NCBI GenBank assembly: GCA_031363085.1
Contig: JANLTU010000245.1
Location: forward strand, 1-64,000
Direction of reading: 5' to 3'
DNA length: 64,000 bases
Source: UBA6921 sp031363085
GTDB lineage: Bacteria > Pseudomonadota > Gammaproteobacteria > SG8-11
Both the position numbers and the translations under genes were made by a program. How positions within the stretch are numbered: the stretch's first letter is position 1; every line of letters starts with the position of its first letter. Shown here piece after piece: positions 18,964 to 28,024 of this stretch. A model generated the notes under the pieces. It ran no database searches. It was not told the origin of the DNA and saw only the letters and a program-made list of their open reading frames with translations.

Positions 18964-18996
18964 TTAAACATCAGTATTTACGGCAACCGGAAGGGG

Positions 18997-19005
18997 TGTG
19001 GATAA
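18997..19005 (-). promoter_or_regulatory. DnaA box upstream of dnaA
   Basis: TGTGGATAA is the exact reverse complement of the consensus DnaA box TTATCCACA. It lies 69 nt before the dnaA start and probably serves dnaA autoregulation. Only one perfect box is seen in this spacer. Confidence 0.75.
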
Positions 19006-19073
19006 GTTAATTTCAACAGTATAGACTCCGTGTTCTCCCACGCCCCACCGATCCAGATTGCGAGGTTACTGCT

Positions 19074-20423
19074 GTGCGCGGTTCACTTTGGCAAAAATGT
19101 GTGCGTCGGTTAGAAGAAGAATTGCCTGCACAGCAGTTCAACACCTGGATACGCCCACTCCATGCTGTGGAAAAAGATTCCACTATTACTTTGCTCGCCC
19201 CGAATAAATTTGTCAGTGAATGGATCAATGAACAATTGCTGGGCCGCATAGAACAAATTGCAAATTCAGTCGGTGACGGTTTGGAACTTCAAATTCGCGT
19301 GCAAGTGGGTAGTAAACAGCTTGCTGCTGACGTCAGCAAAAAAATCGATGTAGCGCCCAAACATACCTTCCGTCGTGTACGCGATAAAGACACCGCGTCG
19401 GTTAACAGTAATCTTAATAAAGATTTTACCTTTGATACTTTCGTTGAAGGCAAATCAAATCAGCTTGCACGTGCGGCTTCGATTCAAGTCGCAGAAAACC
19501 CGGGTGGAGCCTATAACCCGCTATTTATTTATGGCGGTGTTGGTTTAGGTAAAACACACTTAATGCACGCGATTGGCAACCTGATTATTGCGCGTAATCC
19601 TAATGCGCGTGTTGTGTACTTGCATTCCGAACGTTTTGTGCAGGATATGGTCAAGGCGCTACAACACAATGCCATTAGCGACTTCAAACGTTACTACCGT
19701 TCAGTTAACGCATTGCTGATCGATGACATCCAATTTTTTGCTGGGAAAGAGCGCTCGCAGGAAGAATTCTTCCACACGTTTAATGCGTTGTTGGAAGGAC
19801 AAAACCAAGTGGTATTGACCAGTGATCGTTATCCCAAAGAAGTCTCGGGTTTGGAAGAACGCCTTAAGTCACGCTTCGGCTGGGGACTTACGGTTGCGAT
19901 CGACCCACCGGAACTTGAAACACGTGTGGCCATTTTAATGCGCAAAGCTACTCAGCTTGGCGCCGAACTCCCACAAGAAGTCGCATTTTTTGTCGCGAAG
20001 CGTATTCGTTCAAACATTCGTGAACTTGAAGGTGCGCTTCGTCGTGTGGTCGCTAACGCAAAATTTACCAATCGTTTAATTACCTTGGATTTTGCAAAAG
20101 AGTCATTACGAGACCTCCTCGCATTGCAGGAAAAATTAGTAACCATCGAAAATATTCAAAAAACAGTGGGGGAGTATTTTAAAATTCGAGTCGCCGATTT
20201 GCTGTCGAAGAAACGTAGCCGTTCAATTGCACGTCCACGGCAAGTGGCGATGGCTTTGGCTAAAGAACTTACTAATCACAGCTTGCCGGAAATTGGCGAT
20301 GCTTTTGGCGGGCGGGATCATACAACCGTGTTGCACGCGTGCCGTAAGGTTGTTGAACTACGTCGTAGCGACGCGAAAGTTAGTGAGGATTTTTCAAATT
20401 TATTGCGAACACTAACAAGCTAG
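19074..20423 (+). CDS. dnaA: Chromosomal replication initiator protein DnaA
   Basis: The 449-residue initiator has domain I (CVRRLEEELPAQQFNTWIRP), a short linker, the AAA+ domain III with Walker A YGGVGLGKTHLMHAIGN, Walker B ALLIDDIQFFAGKE and an Arg-finger region. The DNA-binding domain IV has the signature EIGDAFGGRDHTTVLHACRK. GTG 19074 is the start, with GAGG 8 nt upstream. It is divergent from rpmH and followed by an origin-like spacer and dnaN. DnaA boxes on both sides imply autoregulation. Confidence 0.98.
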   Translation: MRGSLWQKCVRRLEEELPAQQFNTWIRPLHAVEKDSTITLLAPNKFVSEWINEQLLGRIEQIANSVGDGLELQIRVQVGSKQLAADVSKKIDVAPKHTFRRVRDKDTASVNSNLNKDFTFDTFVEGKSNQLARAASIQVAENPGGAYNPLFIYGGVGLGKTHLMHAIGNLIIARNPNARVVYLHSERFVQDMVKALQHNAISDFKRYYRSVNALLIDDIQFFAGKERSQEEFFHTFNALLEGQNQVVLTSDRYPKEVSGLEERLKSRFGWGLTVAIDPPELETRVAILMRKATQLGAELPQEVAFFVAKRIRSNIRELEGALRRVVANAKFTNRLITLDFAKESLRDLLALQEKLVTIENIQKTVGEYFKIRVADLLSKKRSRSIARPRQVAMALAKELTNHSLPEIGDAFGGRDHTTVLHACRKVVELRRSDAKVSEDFSNLLRTLTS

Positions 20424-20619
20424 GTGATTAACTGTGGATAAGTTGTTAGTAGCGCAGTGTGCGTTAATTCAATCACAGGTTATACACAAGTAGTAAGTCG
20501 CTTTACGCATACGATATCAAGAGCAGGTTAAGGTCTATAACTTATTGAAATAAAAATTAATAAATTTAAATCAAGCAAGTTACTCTCAACGCCTATAGTA
20601 ACTATAAAAGGTAAGACAT
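20424..20619. other. Candidate chromosomal origin (oriC) between dnaA and dnaN
   Basis: The spacer has a perfect DnaA box TGTGGATAA at 20433-20441, a one-mismatch box TTATACACA at 20480-20488, and an almost pure A/T tract at 20536-20575 that could act as the DNA-unwinding element. The density of boxes plus the AT-rich tract makes this a better origin candidate than the rpmH-dnaA spacer, which shows one box. It must also hold the dnaN promoter. Assignment is by sequence features only; GC skew over the whole replicon would decide. Confidence 0.55.
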
Positions 20620-21720
20620 ATGAAATTTACTCTTACAAGAGACGCTCTATTAAAACCACTACAAGTGGTTTGTGGGGTCGTAGAACGCCGTCAAACGCTG
20701 CCGATATTGTCAAATGTTCTGGTGTCAGTCAGTAACAATATCCTTAAGTTGGTTACTACCGATTTGGAAGTCGAGTTGGTTACTGAAACACACTTGGATG
20801 CAGCGGAAGACGGTGAAGTTACGATTGCGGCGCGCAAGCTGCTGGATATCTGTCGCGCGCTTCCAGAAGCTACGCTGCTTGATATTTCTGAAAGTAAGGG
20901 AAAAGTACAGCTTAAGGCGGGGAAAAGTCGGTTTAGTCTGTCGACTCTTCCGGTTGATGAATTTCCAAAAATCCAAGCAATTAACACTAATATCACCGTT
21001 GATATTGTTGGTGCTACTTTAAAGGCTATCATCGATAAAACCTATTTTGCGATGGCACAACAAGATGTTCGTTATTATTTAAATGGGGTTTTATTTGAAA
21101 TTGATGGAGGGCGACTGCGAGCTGTGGCTACTGACGGGCATCGGCTTTCGGTTTGTGATGGTGCAATAAAATCGAATTCGGCAAGTTTGCTTCAGGCCAT
21201 TATTCCGCGTAAAGGGGTGTTAGAGCTGCAAAGATTGCTCAGTGATTCGGAAGGGCAAGTTGTAATCAGTATTAGTGCAAATCACCTGAGAGCAGAATTT
21301 GAGGGAATTATTTATACAACGAAGTTAGTTGACGGCAAATTCCCTGACTATGATCGAGTTATTCCACTGAATCCCACTAAAAAAGTTGTTGCAGAAAGAG
21401 TTATGTTGAAAGATGCACTGCATCGAGCATCGATCCTTTCTAATGAAAAATATCGCGGCGTTCGATTAAAGGTTACTCGTAGCGGGCTGGTGGCAAGTAC
21501 TAGTAACCCAGAGCAAGAAGAAGCTGAAGAGCATATTAATGTTGATTACAGTGGTGATGACCTCGAAATTGGGTTTAATGTCACTTACATTATTGAGGCA
21601 CTGTCAGCGGTGTCCTGCGACGAAATCGAGTTGCTGTTTACCGACGGTAATAGCAGTTGCTTGATTCAGCCGCGTGATAGTAAAGATTGTCGGCATGTCA
21701 TTATGCCAATGCGGCTTTGA
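20620..21720 (+). CDS. dnaN: DNA polymerase III sliding clamp (beta subunit)
   Basis: The 366-residue clamp has three repeated domains. It begins MKFTLTRDALLKPLQVVCGV, contains LPILSNVLVS and VRYYLNGVLFEI, and ends with CRHVIMPMRL, the conserved C-terminus that forms the partner-binding cleft. The ring tethers polymerases to DNA. The next gene is gyrB; recF, usually placed between them, is absent. Confidence 0.98.
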   Translation: MKFTLTRDALLKPLQVVCGVVERRQTLPILSNVLVSVSNNILKLVTTDLEVELVTETHLDAAEDGEVTIAARKLLDICRALPEATLLDISESKGKVQLKAGKSRFSLSTLPVDEFPKIQAINTNITVDIVGATLKAIIDKTYFAMAQQDVRYYLNGVLFEIDGGRLRAVATDGHRLSVCDGAIKSNSASLLQAIIPRKGVLELQRLLSDSEGQVVISISANHLRAEFEGIIYTTKLVDGKFPDYDRVIPLNPTKKVVAERVMLKDALHRASILSNEKYRGVRLKVTRSGLVASTSNPEQEEAEEHINVDYSGDDLEIGFNVTYIIEALSAVSCDEIELLFTDGNSSCLIQPRDSKDCRHVIMPMRL

Positions 21721-21886
21721 GTTTTTGTTTTTGAATTTATGCTTCTCGCACGGCATGTTCTATCTATCCGCACGTATGGTTCCGTTTTGCACATCAATAG
21801 CTTCTTGATAAGCCAGTGTTGTAGATGTTCCACGTGAAACATATTAACTCCAACCTCATTTATCGAACTAACTCAGGAGCCACGTA
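21721..21886. other. dnaN-gyrB spacer where recF would be expected
   Basis: Only 166 nt separate dnaN from gyrB. No recF, nor any recognisable piece of it, is present. The spacer contains a parS-like site (21826-21841) and an AT-rich segment just after dnaN that probably includes the gyrB promoter. Confidence 0.75.
21826..21841 (+). other. parS centromere site (ParB-binding)
   Basis: TGTTCCACGTGAAACA is a 16-bp near-palindrome. It differs from the canonical bacterial parS palindrome TGTTTCACGTGAAACA at one base and has the invariant CACGTG core. parS sites bind ParB-CTP clamps and cluster near oriC, which fits the location about 1.3 kb from the dnaA-dnaN spacer. No other convincing copy is seen in the window, and parA/parB are not here. 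Confidence 0.85.
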
Positions 21887-24298
21887 ATGGCGGAAGAAAA
21901 CACCTATGACTCATCACATATCACCGTATTAAAAGGATTAGATGCGGTTCGTAAGCGGCCAGGCATGTATATCGGCGATACCGATGACGGCACGGGTTTG
22001 CACCATATGGTCTTTGAGGTGTTAGACAATTCCATCGATGAGGCGCTGGGAGGATATTGCAGCCAAATCAATGTAATTATTCATACCGATTCGTCCGTTA
22101 CTGTTATCGACAACGGTCGCGGTATACCGGTCGATATCCATAAGGAAGAAGGTCGTTCCGCTGCTGAAGTTATCATGACCATTCTCCACGCCGGTGGTAA
22201 GTTCGACAGCCGTTCTTATAAAGTGTCCGGGGGGTTACACGGTGTTGGTGTCTCCGTGGTTAACGCCTTATCTGAAGATCTACGGCTGCGGATATGTCGT
22301 GACGGCAAAATCTACGAACAAGAATACTGCTTAGGTGCGCCGAAATATGCGTTACATGAAGTCGGTGTCACAGATCGCACTGGCACTGAAATTCGCTTTA
22401 AGCCCAGTGCTACAATTTTTACCAACATCGAATTCCACTACGATATTTTGTCGAAACGCATGCGGGAGCTGTCGTTTCTGAACCCCGGCGTTCGTATTCT
22501 ATTGGCCGACGAGCGTTCCGACAAACAGGATGAATTCGAATACAAAGGTGGGATCAAGGCGTTTGTTGAGCACCTCAATCGTAATAAGACGCCCCTAACC
22601 TCTAATATTTTTTACTGCATCACTGAACGTGACGATGTGGTCGTTGAGATTGCAATGCAGTGGAACGACTCCTACCAGGAAAATATTTTCTGTTTTACCA
22701 ATAACATTCCACAGAAAGATGGCGGTACACATCTCGCCGGATTTCGAAGCGCGTTAACTCGAACCACCAACCAATACATTGAACAAGAAGGTTCTGCTAA
22801 AAAAGACAAAATCGTTTTAACCGGGGATGACGCGCGCGAAGGGCTGACTGCGGTCCTTTCAGTGAAGGTACACGATCCCAAATTCTCATCACAAACCAAA
22901 GACAAGTTAGTTTCGTCGGAAGTTAAAGGCGTTGTCGAAGCAGTATTCGCAGAAAAATTTGAAGAGTTCTTACTCGAAAACCCACAAGACGCCAAGGCAA
23001 TTGTGGCTAAGGTGATTGACGCGGCACGCGCGCGTGAGGCGGCGCGTAAAGCACGCGAGATGACCCGTCGCAAAGGCGCACTCGATATTGCCGGGCTACC
23101 GGGAAAATTGGCAGATTGTCAGGAGAAAGATCCGAGTCAATCTGAATTGTTTATCGTCGAAGGCGATTCCGCAGGGGGGTCGGCGAAGCAAGGCCGAAAT
23201 CGACGCTTTCAGGCCATCCTGCCGCTTAGAGGCAAGATTCTGAACGTAGAAAAAGCCAGATTTGACAAAATGCTGACCTCAACCGAGGTGGGCACTTTGA
23301 TCACTGCCCTGGGATGCGGGATCGGTCGTGAAGAATTTATGCCCGACAAATTGCGCTACCACCGCATCATCATCATGACCGACGCTGACGTCGACGGATC
23401 GCATATTCGCACCTTAATCCTGACTTTTTTCTTTCGCCAAATGGCGACCCTGATCGAGCGCGGGCACGTATACATTGCCCAGCCACCGCTATATAAAATC
23501 AAAAAGGGAAAACAGGAAAGCTACATAAAAGATGATGCAGAGTTGAATCAGTATCTGCTTAACAGTGCAATTGAAGGTTCGGGATTGTATCTAACTGAGA
23601 ACTCGCCACCGATTGCAGGCACTACTCTGCACACCCTGGCGACGAACTATCTGGCGGTAATGGCAACCATTCGACGGCTCTCGCGGCGCCACAACACCAA
23701 TGTGTTGGAGAAAATGATTTACATGCCAGCGATGGATTCAGACACGTTGCGGGATCGACCACGTGCTGAAGCGTGGTACCAACAGATCGAAGCGCAGTTG
23801 AGGATTAGTTTCCCCGAGCGTGGTTACCGCATTGTGTTGGACAGCGATCAAGACGGAAACATCGCCGCGCAAATTACCGCTACCACCTACGGCGTGCAAA
23901 ACCAATGGACGATGCTCAAAGAGTTTTTTGACACACCGGAATATCGCGCCATGAAATCCCTGGGCGATCAGTTACGCGACCTACTCTCTGCAGATGCCTA
24001 CATTCAGCGTGGTGAACAAAAACGCGCGGTGAGCAGCTTCAAAGAAGCACTCGACTGGTTGATGGAAGACGCTAAACGTGGGCAACACATTCAGCGCTAT
24101 AAAGGTCTCGGAGAAATGAATCCCGAGCAATTGTGGGACACCACTATGAACGTCGACACGCGCCGTTTGCTACAGGTCAAAATCGAAGACGCCGTTGCCG
24201 CCGATGAGGTGTTTACCACGTTGATGGGCGACCAAGTTGAACCACGACGCGACTTCATTGAAGCAAACGCACAGTACGTTTCCAATTTGGATATTTAG
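21887..24298 (+). CDS. gyrB: DNA gyrase subunit B
   Basis: The 803-residue protein has the GHKL ATPase domain (VLKGLDAVRKRPGMYIGDT, the N-box EVLDNSIDEAL, and GGLHGVGVSVVNALS), the transducer, and a TOPRIM domain (ELFIVEGDSAGGSAKQGRNR, and MTDADVDGSHIRTL). It ends with the QRYKGLGEMNPEQLWDTTM region and C-terminal tail. With GyrA it introduces negative supercoils. An insert between the TOPRIM motif and the C-terminus is of the length typical for gammaproteobacteria. It starts at ATG 21887 after AGGAG. Confidence 0.98.
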   Translation: MAEENTYDSSHITVLKGLDAVRKRPGMYIGDTDDGTGLHHMVFEVLDNSIDEALGGYCSQINVIIHTDSSVTVIDNGRGIPVDIHKEEGRSAAEVIMTILHAGGKFDSRSYKVSGGLHGVGVSVVNALSEDLRLRICRDGKIYEQEYCLGAPKYALHEVGVTDRTGTEIRFKPSATIFTNIEFHYDILSKRMRELSFLNPGVRILLADERSDKQDEFEYKGGIKAFVEHLNRNKTPLTSNIFYCITERDDVVVEIAMQWNDSYQENIFCFTNNIPQKDGGTHLAGFRSALTRTTNQYIEQEGSAKKDKIVLTGDDAREGLTAVLSVKVHDPKFSSQTKDKLVSSEVKGVVEAVFAEKFEEFLLENPQDAKAIVAKVIDAARAREAARKAREMTRRKGALDIAGLPGKLADCQEKDPSQSELFIVEGDSAGGSAKQGRNRRFQAILPLRGKILNVEKARFDKMLTSTEVGTLITALGCGIGREEFMPDKLRYHRIIIMTDADVDGSHIRTLILTFFFRQMATLIERGHVYIAQPPLYKIKKGKQESYIKDDAELNQYLLNSAIEGSGLYLTENSPPIAGTTLHTLATNYLAVMATIRRLSRRHNTNVLEKMIYMPAMDSDTLRDRPRAEAWYQQIEAQLRISFPERGYRIVLDSDQDGNIAAQITATTYGVQNQWTMLKEFFDTPEYRAMKSLGDQLRDLLSADAYIQRGEQKRAVSSFKEALDWLMEDAKRGQHIQRYKGLGEMNPEQLWDTTMNVDTRRLLQVKIEDAVAADEVFTTLMGDQVEPRRDFIEANAQYVSNLDI

Positions 24299-24300
24299 TC

Positions 24301-24318
24301 GCCTGTTGGTAAACAGGC
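24301..24318. terminator. Hairpin between convergent gyrB and thioredoxin genes
   Basis: A perfect 7-bp stem, GCCTGTT/AACAGGC, with loop GGTA lies in the 28-nt convergent gap. No U-tract follows on either strand, so it is at best a weak or factor-assisted bidirectional terminator. Confidence 0.4.
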
Positions 24319-24326
24319 ATCTCGGG

Positions 24327-24836
24327 CTACAGCTTTACGCGCAATACCTTACTGATCAGTTCCAGTGACTCGGTATTGTCCCATTGTCTGGAACCGCGAA
24401 TTTTTTGCACCACGCGCCCCTTAGCATCCACCAGCACGGTCAAAGGAATCGCATTCGCGCCTAACATATTTTCGAGTTGTAGCTTGCGGTCGAGATAGTT
24501 ATCAAAAGTGATTTGGGCCTGCTGGATGAAGGCTGCAGCGGCATCGGCGTCATCGTCGGTGGAGATGCCGATGACGTTGAATTGTTTGCCAGCATAGCGA
24601 CGTGCGAGTCGCTCCAGCGATCCCATTTCTGCGCGGCAGGGCCCACACCAACTTGCCCATACGTTAATAAGCAGCGGCTTTCCGCGCAGCTCCGAAAGTT
24701 TACGGAAATCACCGGCAAACCCGTACAACGGCGCCTCGCGCAGCAACCCTCCCACCTCGACTTCCCCCGGCGTTGCCGCAAATACGCTGCTTGCAATCAG
24801 GCATAGCCAAACCATTACGTATATTCTGCACTTCAT
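24327..24836 (-). CDS. TlpA/ResA-type periplasmic thiol-disulfide oxidoreductase
   Basis: The 169-residue exported protein has a signal peptide (about residues 1-20) and a thioredoxin fold. The catalytic C-x-x-C is in WASWCGPCRAEM (Cys64, Cys67), and the cis-proline loop is NAIPLTVLVDAKG. Such proteins reduce disulfides in the periplasm, often for cytochrome c or copper-site maturation. It overlaps the end of the upstream ABC exporter gene by 4 nt (ATGA), so both belong to one operon. The specific client is unknown. Confidence 0.88.
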   Translation of the reverse strand: MKCRIYVMVWLCLIASSVFAATPGEVEVGGLLREAPLYGFAGDFRKLSELRGKPLLINVWASWCGPCRAEMGSLERLARRYAGKQFNVIGISTDDDADAAAAFIQQAQITFDNYLDRKLQLENMLGANAIPLTVLVDAKGRVVQKIRGSRQWDNTESLELISKVLRVKL

Positions 24837-26614
24837 GCGAGCACCCTTTTTTCACCGGTTTGCAGGCGCCAGAGCTCGGCATATATGCCGCCGCTGGCCA
24901 GTAGTTGTTCGTGCGTGCCGGATTCGGCGATGCATCCCCGCTCAAGCACGTGGATGCAATGTGCCGAACGTACCGTAGACAAGCGATGCGCGATGATCAG
25001 GCTGGTGCGTCCTACGACAAGGCGTTCGAGTGAACGCTGAATGGCCGCTTCGGTTTCATTATCGACCGCTGAAGTTGCTTCGTCGAGAATCAGGATCGGC
25101 GGATTTTTAAAGATCGCACGCGCCAGCGCCAAACGTTGCCGTTGCCCCCCCGACAGCTTCATGCCACGTTCGCCGACTTGCGTGTCGTACCCTTGCGGCA
25201 ACTTGGCGATGAACTCATGCGCCTCTGCCGCCTGGGCAGCGCTCACAATCGCAGCGCGCGGCGCGTCTGCTATTCCATACGCGATATTTTCCGCCACGCT
25301 TGCGTCGGCCAGAAACGTATCTTGCGCGACATAGCCCATCGCACGGCGCAGATCCTGCAAATTAAGCTCACTGATCACTTGGCCATCGAGCCGGATCGCG
25401 CCCTGTTGCGGTTCGTGAAAGCGCAGCAGTAATTTGGTTAAGGTACTTTTGCCACCGCCCGTGCCGCCGACAAAAGCCACCGTGTCGCCGGCAGGAATGC
25501 GCAGGCTCAGACCATTAATCGCCGCCGCGCCGGCGCCGTCGTAAGTAAATTTCACATCCTCCAGCTCCAGTGCACCGCGCACGCTGCCTACCGGCAAATG
25601 CTTGCCCTCGTACGGGATCGCCACCGGCGTTTGCAACAGATCCATCACGCGCTGGATCGAAGCCATCGAGCGCTGGTAGAGGTCGGTCATTTCAGCGAGG
25701 CGCGTCAGCGGCCACAACAGCCGCTGCGTTAGATACACCAGCACCGAATAACTGCCAACGCCAATCTCACCATTCAAGGCCATGAAACCGCCGTATAACA
25801 GCGTCACGGTGAAGCCGGCGAGTATCGCCATGCGGATTACCGGTGTGATCGCCGCCGACCAGCGGATCGCTTCACTGTTGCGCACGCGGTAGGCGTCGGA
25901 GCCGGTGCGGATACGTTCGGCTTCAAATTCCTCGGCGGTGTAAGCCTTCACCGTCGCGATGCCGCTGAGATTATTGTTCAGCCGCGTTGCCAACGCGCCG
26001 GCCGCCTCGCGCACCGCCGTGTAACGCGGCGCAAGCCGTGACTGAAACCAGAACGCGCCGTAAAGGATGAACGGCACCGGTACCAGTGCGAGAAACGCGA
26101 GCTGGCTGGTGATGACAAAGAACACCGCGCCGACCATCAACGAGCCGCAGAACACCTGGATCAAATCATTGGCGCCGCCGTTCAGAAAGCGTTCCATCTG
26201 ATTAATATCTTCATTGAGCACTGCCAGCAAATTGCCGGTGCGATTGCGTTCAAAATAAGCCAGCTCCAGTTTTTGTACATGCCGGTAAGCTTCCATGCGC
26301 AAGTCATGCTGAAGGTTCTGCGCCAGGTTGCGCCACCTCACGTCATAGAGGTATTGGAACAGCGACTCGCCGATCCAGATCACCACTGTGATCAGCGCCA
26401 GCAACACGAGCTGGTCTTTGGGGTCGACGACACCGGCACGTGCCAGAAACGAGACTTTTTGATTCACCACCACATCGACGGCCACGCCGATCAAAATTTC
26501 CGGCAACACATCGAAGAGTTTATTCAGCACCGAGTAAAGCGAGGCCATCGCAACCTGGGAGCGATACTGACGAGCGTAGTCAAACAGACGACGGAGTGGA
26601 TGCATGGGTTGCAA
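24833..26614 (-). CDS. ABC transporter, fused permease and ATP-binding domains (MsbA-like exporter)
   Basis: The 593-residue half-transporter has an N-terminal six-helix exporter domain (to about residue 320). The ATPase domain has Walker A GGTGGGKSTLTKLLLRF, signature LSGGQRQRLALARAI, Walker B ILILDEATSAVDNETE and H-loop IIAHRLSTV. It should act as a homodimer in the inner membrane. It resembles lipid or drug exporters; the substrate cannot be assigned. It is coupled to the TlpA-type gene and divergent from the GNAT-YebC frame. Confidence 0.9.
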   Translation of the reverse strand: MQPMHPLRRLFDYARQYRSQVAMASLYSVLNKLFDVLPEILIGVAVDVVVNQKVSFLARAGVVDPKDQLVLLALITVVIWIGESLFQYLYDVRWRNLAQNLQHDLRMEAYRHVQKLELAYFERNRTGNLLAVLNEDINQMERFLNGGANDLIQVFCGSLMVGAVFFVITSQLAFLALVPVPFILYGAFWFQSRLAPRYTAVREAAGALATRLNNNLSGIATVKAYTAEEFEAERIRTGSDAYRVRNSEAIRWSAAITPVIRMAILAGFTVTLLYGGFMALNGEIGVGSYSVLVYLTQRLLWPLTRLAEMTDLYQRSMASIQRVMDLLQTPVAIPYEGKHLPVGSVRGALELEDVKFTYDGAGAAAINGLSLRIPAGDTVAFVGGTGGGKSTLTKLLLRFHEPQQGAIRLDGQVISELNLQDLRRAMGYVAQDTFLADASVAENIAYGIADAPRAAIVSAAQAAEAHEFIAKLPQGYDTQVGERGMKLSGGQRQRLALARAIFKNPPILILDEATSAVDNETEAAIQRSLERLVVGRTSLIIAHRLSTVRSAHCIHVLERGCIAESGTHEQLLASGGIYAELWRLQTGEKRVLA

Positions 26615-26699
26615 CGGCGTGCGATGTTAGGACGATCTGGACGAGTTGGAAACAGCGTTAGTGTAGCGCCTCAACATCAAAGGAACGTAAACTTTCTAA

Positions 26700-28010
26700 A
26701 TGAGCACAGCGCCAACAATCTACGGAAAACATGTCGTGTTACGTGCTCTCGCTGAAATAGACCGCAGCGTAATGGAAGCGAAGCGAAGCTCTGAGTTCCT
26801 TCGAATGGTCGGGACCAACACCGACGAGGTTACAACACCCCATGAAGTGAGGAACGCCTTTGACCAAGCGCTTGCCGATCCTAATCCGTTACATTGGGTG
26901 GTAACTGTCCAGGGTCGCTGCATCGGTACGGCGTTTCTTCATTCGCTAGTGAAAAACGATCAAAGAGCGCGTTACGCCATCGGCATTTTCGAGCCGAGTG
27001 ATTGGGGCAGAAATTTTGGTACCGAGACAACCCGCATCGTGCTGGATTACGCATTTGGACAATTGGGGCTACACCGCGTCGATGTGCGCGTGCTGGCGTA
27101 CAACCAACGGGCACTTCGTTGTTATGAAAAGTGCGGCTTCGTATCGGAGCGCGTTGAACGAGAAAGCGCGTGGGTCGACGGCCAATGGCACAACGATATA
27201 ATTATGGGAATCTTGGTGCACGAGCATTTACTCAAAGTAGCCAATTATTCAGCGCAGACTAACCCATCCAACACAACATCACAAAGAGTGATAACGAGAG
27301 GAGATAGCATGGGCGCACAGTGGAAAACCAAAATCAAGGAAGCCGCGTCCGGGACGAAGGGTCGGATCTTTACCAAGCTCGCCCGCGAGATCATGGTGGC
27401 GGCGCGTGCCGGTCCTGATCCGGACATGAACTCGCGCTTGCGCTTGGCGATTGAGCAGGCGAAGAAAGCCTCCATGCCGAAGGATACGGTTGAGCGCGCA
27501 ATCAAAAAGGGAGCAGGTCTTGATGATTCTGGGGTGAGTTACCAGCGGCTGATTTACGAAGGCTTCGCGCCGCATAAGGTGCCGGTGATTGTTGAGTGCT
27601 TGACTGACAACGTGAATCGCACCATATCGAACATTCGCGCTTTGTTTCGCAAGGGGCATCTCGGCGCACTGGGATCGGTGTCGTGGGATTTCGACCACCT
27701 CGGCGTAATTGAAGCCACCCCGGAATCCCCGACTGCCGACGCCGAACTTGCCGCGATTGAGGCGGGCGCCCGCGACCTTGAGCCCGGCGAAAATGGCGCA
27801 ACGCTGTTTCTGACCGAGCTCACCGACCTGGACGCGGTCACGCACGCGTTACCGAAATATGGTTTTATCGTGCAGACGGCGCAACTGGCCTACCGTTCCA
27901 AAAATCCGATGAAGCTAGCCGATGCGGAACGCGCCGAAGTCGAGGCTTTCCTCGAAGCCATTGATGGCGATGATGACGTGCAGAATGTGTTTGCAGGCTT
28001 GGCCGACTAA
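26700..28010 (+). CDS. In-frame GNAT acetyltransferase-YebC reading frame (fusion or two products)
   Basis: One uninterrupted 436-codon frame begins with a RimJ/RimL-type GNAT acetyltransferase (residues 1-180: VVLRALAEIDR, YAIGIFEPSDWGRNFGTETT, and QRALRCYEKCGF). A linker of about 20 residues follows, then a complete YebC from residue 204. GNAT proteins transfer acetyl from acetyl-CoA to amines; the substrate here is unknown. No stop codon separates the parts, but a strong ribosome-binding site precedes the YebC methionine, so YebC can be made alone. Whether the long form exists is open. A lost stop codon in a tightly packed gene pair would explain it. Confidence 0.7.
   Translation: MSTAPTIYGKHVVLRALAEIDRSVMEAKRSSEFLRMVGTNTDEVTTPHEVRNAFDQALADPNPLHWVVTVQGRCIGTAFLHSLVKNDQRARYAIGIFEPSDWGRNFGTETTRIVLDYAFGQLGLHRVDVRVLAYNQRALRCYEKCGFVSERVERESAWVDGQWHNDIIMGILVHEHLLKVANYSAQTNPSNTTSQRVITRGDSMGAQWKTKIKEAASGTKGRIFTKLAREIMVAARAGPDPDMNSRLRLAIEQAKKASMPKDTVERAIKKGAGLDDSGVSYQRLIYEGFAPHKVPVIVECLTDNVNRTISNIRALFRKGHLGALGSVSWDFDHLGVIEATPESPTADAELAAIEAGARDLEPGENGATLFLTELTDLDAVTHALPKYGFIVQTAQLAYRSKNPMKLADAERAEVEAFLEAIDGDDDVQNVFAGLAD
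27296..27304 (+). promoter_or_regulatory. Internal ribosome-binding site for yebC
   Basis: GAGAGGAGA at this position lies 4-5 nt before ATG 27309. It is a near-ideal Shine-Dalgarno sequence inside the long GNAT-YebC frame. It argues that YebC is translated independently, whether or not read-through from the GNAT part also occurs. Confidence 0.75.
27309..28010 (+). CDS. yebC: YebC/PmpR-family translation or transcription factor
   Basis: From ATG 27309 the product has 233 residues. It begins MGAQWKTKIKEAASGTKGRI and contains FTKLAREIMVAARAG, MPKDTVERAIKKGAG and the YEGFAPHKVPVIVECLTDN region, all hallmarks of the YebC family. Members relieve ribosome stalling at proline-rich motifs or act as DNA-binding regulators. 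It usually precedes ruvC; here fbp follows in the opposite direction. The start is supported by the ribosome-binding site at 27296-27304. The frame is open upstream into a GNAT domain. Confidence 0.92.
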   Translation: MGAQWKTKIKEAASGTKGRIFTKLAREIMVAARAGPDPDMNSRLRLAIEQAKKASMPKDTVERAIKKGAGLDDSGVSYQRLIYEGFAPHKVPVIVECLTDNVNRTISNIRALFRKGHLGALGSVSWDFDHLGVIEATPESPTADAELAAIEAGARDLEPGENGATLFLTELTDLDAVTHALPKYGFIVQTAQLAYRSKNPMKLADAERAEVEAFLEAIDGDDDVQNVFAGLAD

Positions 28011-28024
28011 GGCCGGGAAAAGAC

